From assembly GCA_900548135.1 (NCBI GenBank), contig URJC01000103.1, forward strand, positions 1 to 8,082: a stretch of 8,082 bases of DNA, read 5' to 3'. The position numbers and the translations under genes were made by a program. The DNA is from an uncultured Odoribacter sp. Its GTDB lineage: Bacteria > Bacteroidota > Bacteroidia > Bacteroidales > Marinifilaceae. Below, one piece after another: positions 6,100 to 8,082 of this stretch; within the stretch, counting starts at the first letter, position 1, and every line of letters starts with the position of its first letter. Under the pieces are notes generated by a model, which ran no database searches, had not been told where the DNA came from, and saw nothing but the letters and a program-made list of their open reading frames with translations.

Positions 6100-7116
6100 T
6101 TATTTTGGGTTATGATACCTCCTGTTGATGCCGGCCGGATATTCCGGTGGTAATCTGCTTCTGCTGCAAAGTAATCGAGTAGTAAATCCGGCTTCTTTAA
6201 AAGCTTCAGTTATACTTTTTTGATGGTAAATGATGTCAAAATTTTCAGCATTGGCAGCGGATAGGATCAGGGGTACACTTTTGTGTGTGGCATTGGCTTG
6301 GGTGATGGCGTCTTTATAGAGCACTAATCCCTGGGCTTTGGATAGCCATGGATTGGTTTCTCTGTCGTATCCCCATAAGCTCCAGTTGCCAGCCCGTCCG
6401 GCTTCACCGATAACCAGAACATAGATCTCCCGGTTGTCAGCTTTTTCTTTTTTTATTGAGTTGAATTTGAAATCTTTAGAAGTTAAGGGATATAGGATAC
6501 TGCGGTTCCATTTTTGAATGGCAAACCGGAGATTGTAGTATATGTTTACCGGAAATACATCATATTTTAATTTGTAATTACCAGTATTAAAATTTGTAGC
6601 AGTGAAAGTAAGTCCGTAAGATATGAGTGCTATCATGATTCCTAAGGCAACCATTTTTTTCCGGAAGGCCGGAGCCAGGTGGATTTTTCGTTTACAGGCT
6701 ATTGCTGCTATGATGATTGTGGGGAGATAAATGACACAAACAAGGATAATGGCAGGCCAGAGATTGTCCAGTAATTCGCTGGCTTCTGATACACTGGTGG
6801 TGGCCAGATTTAAAAACATATCCACTGCTATAACTGATTCTCCGAATAAGTAAAATAATACCATTTGGAAGGCATTAAAAATAAGTTGTGGAATGAGGAA
6901 TAATTGTAATAAACCTACATTCTTCAAAATAGAATAAACGGCGAGATACATTCCTAATGGGAAGGTGATCAGGATTACTTTGCCCATAAATGAATAAGGT
7001 TCAGTGAAAACCAACAATACACAAGGGATCAGGTTTACTAAAATAAAGAACCAGAATAATTGCCTTGGATTACCGATGAAATGGTTGAACGTGTTTTTAA
7101 TGTAGTGTAACATCAT
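6100..7116 (-). CDS. N-terminal membrane fragment of the broken transferase
   Basis: This 338-residue frame contains the five-helix membrane domain expected of phosphoethanolamine transferases (about 22-38, 46-65, 70-92, 118-141 and 154-171). It is followed by the start of the periplasmic catalytic domain. VLVIGEAGRAGNWSLWGYDR (233-252) holds the metal ligand Glu238, and ANATHKSVPLIL (274-285) holds the probable nucleophile Thr277. SITEAFKEAGFTT (301-313) is the last family-like stretch. The 25 residues after it (RLLCSRSR to NPK) are out-of-frame translation. The start is one of two adjacent ATG codons (7116 or 7113). The product could insert in the membrane but lacks the Asp-His metal ligands of the distal half, so catalysis is not expected. 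Confidence 0.65.
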   Translation of the reverse strand: MMLHYIKNTFNHFIGNPRQLFWFFILVNLIPCVLLVFTEPYSFMGKVILITFPLGMYLAVYSILKNVGLLQLFLIPQLIFNAFQMVLFYLFGESVIAVDMFLNLATTSVSEASELLDNLWPAIILVCVIYLPTIIIAAIACKRKIHLAPAFRKKMVALGIMIALISYGLTFTATNFNTGNYKLKYDVFPVNIYYNLRFAIQKWNRSILYPLTSKDFKFNSIKKEKADNREIYVLVIGEAGRAGNWSLWGYDRETNPWLSKAQGLVLYKDAITQANATHKSVPLILSAANAENFDIIYHQKSITEAFKEAGFTTRLLCSRSRLPPEYPAGINRRYHNPK

Positions 7117-7137
7117 GTTGTTATTAATTACAAGTTA

Positions 7138-7155
7138 CAAAGTTACTGAACTTTG
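7138..7155 (-). promoter_or_regulatory. Possible -7 element and hairpin before the transferase gene
   Basis: In the 60-base gap between the barrel gene and the transferase gene, the minus strand has TAACTTTG (7138-7145). It is a perfect Bacteroidota -7 match that would give a leader of about 15 bases. No TTTG lies 19-21 bases upstream. The same spot forms a 7-bp perfect inverted repeat, CAAAGTT (7138-7144) with AACTTTG (7149-7155), around a four-base loop and without a T tract. The two genes may therefore be one transcript, with a weak internal promoter at most. Confidence 0.3.
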
Positions 7156-7176
7156 GATTCAATTGTTTGCCATCAT

Positions 7177-8082
7177 TTAAAAAGCTTCGTCGATATTGAA
7201 ATAAAATGCGCTTTGCCCTTTGCCGATACCGTAGTCTAACCGCACATTTACTCTGTTTTTGAATTCCCAGCGATATCCTATGCCATAGGTCGGAAGTGTT
7301 TCCTTCCATTTGAAATGGTCAAATTTGGGAAATACATTACCTGCACCTCCCCAAATAGCTATTCCATGTCGGTTATAGATGTGTTGCCTGATTTCTATCT
7401 GTGCTTGTATCAAGTTGTTATCCCGGTATTTCCCTTCATAGTAGCCTCTCATTTGATAGGAACCTCCTAACAAAGCAACCATACTCCATGGGGTATTGCC
7501 ATAATTGAAGATTCCTTGTAAATCGGATGCCAGGATAGCACCTTTCCAGATTTTGTTATATTGCCGGTAAAGAATCTCTGTACGCTGAAATCTGTTTCCC
7601 CAGAAATCAGGAAAAAAGATTTGTTCAAATTTCGTGTAAATACCCCGATAAGGATTAGGAAGAAAATCCCGGGAATCATAAGTGATAAATGCTCCGAAAC
7701 CTTGACTGGCAATATTATTCTTTTCACCTTCTAAAAAACTGATATCTTTAAAATCTTTACCATTTACGTGCCGGAATAGGCCTGTGATACCAACGAAAGT
7801 ATTCGGAAATATATGCCGTGAAAAATCCAGCCGGATTTGTTTTTCCAATCGTTTATAAGTGGTGTAGTGATCTTTACGGTTACCGTTTGCATATCCGATT
7901 CCCCAATAATCACTTGGAAAAGAGAAGAAATAGAAATTGATACCTAAACGATGTTTGTCATTCTTGAAGATTGTAGTTCCCCGGATTCCTATCAAGTAGA
8001 AACCGGTTGTTGTGACATCACTGTAAAAAGAAATATTGGAAGGAGGAAGACTTAGGTTTTCGTGGTCGATACGGTAAAGTCC
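7177..8082 (-). CDS. BamA/Omp85-family outer-membrane barrel protein, 5' end outside the window
   Basis: The frame is open to the right edge, so only the last 301 residues are visible. The TTG at 7995 is not the start, since family-like sequence continues upstream of it to position 8082. The visible part has alternating aromatic and polar residues typical of beta strands. It contains YDSRDFLPNPYRGIY (135-149 of the visible part), a familiar segment of bacterial surface antigen (D15) domains. MRGYYEG (211-217) corresponds to the (V/I)RG(F/Y) loop-6 motif that locks inside Omp85 barrels. It ends in DYGIGKGQSAFYF and a final Phe, as expected of a signal recognised by the BAM complex. POTRA domains, if any, would lie beyond the window. 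It could be an assembly factor of the BamA/TamA type or one of the Omp85 barrels fused to other domains in Bacteroidota. The visible part does not decide. Confidence 0.85.
   Translation of the reverse strand, partial: GLYRIDHENLSLPPSNISFYSDVTTTGFYLIGIRGTTIFKNDKHRLGINFYFFSFPSDYWGIGYANGNRKDHYTTYKRLEKQIRLDFSRHIFPNTFVGITGLFRHVNGKDFKDISFLEGEKNNIASQGFGAFITYDSRDFLPNPYRGIYTKFEQIFFPDFWGNRFQRTEILYRQYNKIWKGAILASDLQGIFNYGNTPWSMVALLGGSYQMRGYYEGKYRDNNLIQAQIEIRQHIYNRHGIAIWGGAGNVFPKFDHFKWKETLPTYGIGYRWEFKNRVNVRLDYGIGKGQSAFYFNIDEAF

Larger units (their letters stand above)
5433..7116 (-). pseudogene. Phosphoethanolamine transferase (CptA/EptA type), frameshifted
   Basis: An intact enzyme of this family would be an inner-membrane protein that transfers phosphoethanolamine from phosphatidylethanolamine to lipid A or the lipopolysaccharide core. 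Here the reading frame is broken. The first frame runs through FKEAGFTT (codon 313) and then drifts into nonsense, ending at 6100. The family sequence resumes in another frame at about 6176 with DYFAAEADYHRN and runs to the stop at 5433. Family members have about 13-16 residues between these two motifs, including an Asn-Gln pair. Here one stray base stands in their place. Both halves are otherwise family-like, and 313 + 247 residues plus the gap would give about 575, close to the 577 I recall for E. coli CptA. A deletion of about 40 bases, not a multiple of three, explains both signs. There is no slippery site, and reframing would not restore the lost core segment. The damage looks recent because the distal half is well preserved. 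Confidence 0.8.

Noticed and set aside
6100..6200. Programmed ribosomal frameshifting to join the two transferase halves
   Set aside because: No slippery heptamer or strong downstream hairpin is visible, and a shift would still leave out the roughly 13-16 residues expected between the two motifs.
7124..7727. Minus-strand ORFs at 7124-7309 and 7467-7727
   Set aside because: They are alternative frames of the outer-membrane barrel gene, which is continuous and family-like across both.

Overview
The window looks like an ordinary chromosomal stretch from a member of the Bacteroidota, most likely the order Bacteroidales. The signs are an AT-rich genome, a Bacteroidota-style TonB energy transducer with a poly-proline run and an acidic linker, and promoters that fit the Bacteroidota form (TTTG, about 20 bases, TAnnTTTG). 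The clearest promoter lies in front of the phosphopantetheinyl transferase gene. Classical Shine-Dalgarno sequences are mostly absent, which is also usual for the group. I did not identify the genus.

Layout from left to right. Positions 1-337 hold no convincing gene. They contain long A/T-rich inverted repeats and a short stretch resembling the 5' end of 23S rRNA. On the minus strand follow hflX (383-1594) and a tonB-family gene (1735-2421), each closed by its own intrinsic terminator. A 232-base divergent region separates tonB from a plus-strand Sfp-type 4'-phosphopantetheinyl transferase (2654-3328). That gene meets aspartate-semialdehyde dehydrogenase (asd, 3333-4340, minus) tail to tail with four bases between the stop codons. 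A second divergent region leads to a plus-strand gene for an exported protein (4514-5362), whose C-terminal part looks like a distant TonB C-terminal domain.

The right third is a minus-strand group: the C-terminal part of a BamA/Omp85-like outer-membrane barrel (7177 to beyond the right edge), then a phosphoethanolamine transferase gene of the CptA/EptA type (5433-7116). The transferase is broken. Its membrane and N-terminal catalytic part (6100-7116) and its C-terminal catalytic part (from about 6176 down to 5433) lie in different frames. About 13-16 codons of the conserved core appear to be missing at the junction, so this looks like a real deletion and not a one-base reading error.

The genes do not form one pathway. 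HflX is a ribosome-associated GTPase, Asd feeds lysine/threonine/methionine and diaminopimelate synthesis, and the transferase activates acyl or peptidyl carrier proteins. TonB, the barrel and the phosphoethanolamine transferase all concern the envelope. I found no CRISPR array, tRNA, insertion sequence, phage gene or defence system. The points most worth a second look are the broken transferase, the TonB-like exported protein (whose promoter resembles that of tonB), and the competing inverted repeats near the left edge.
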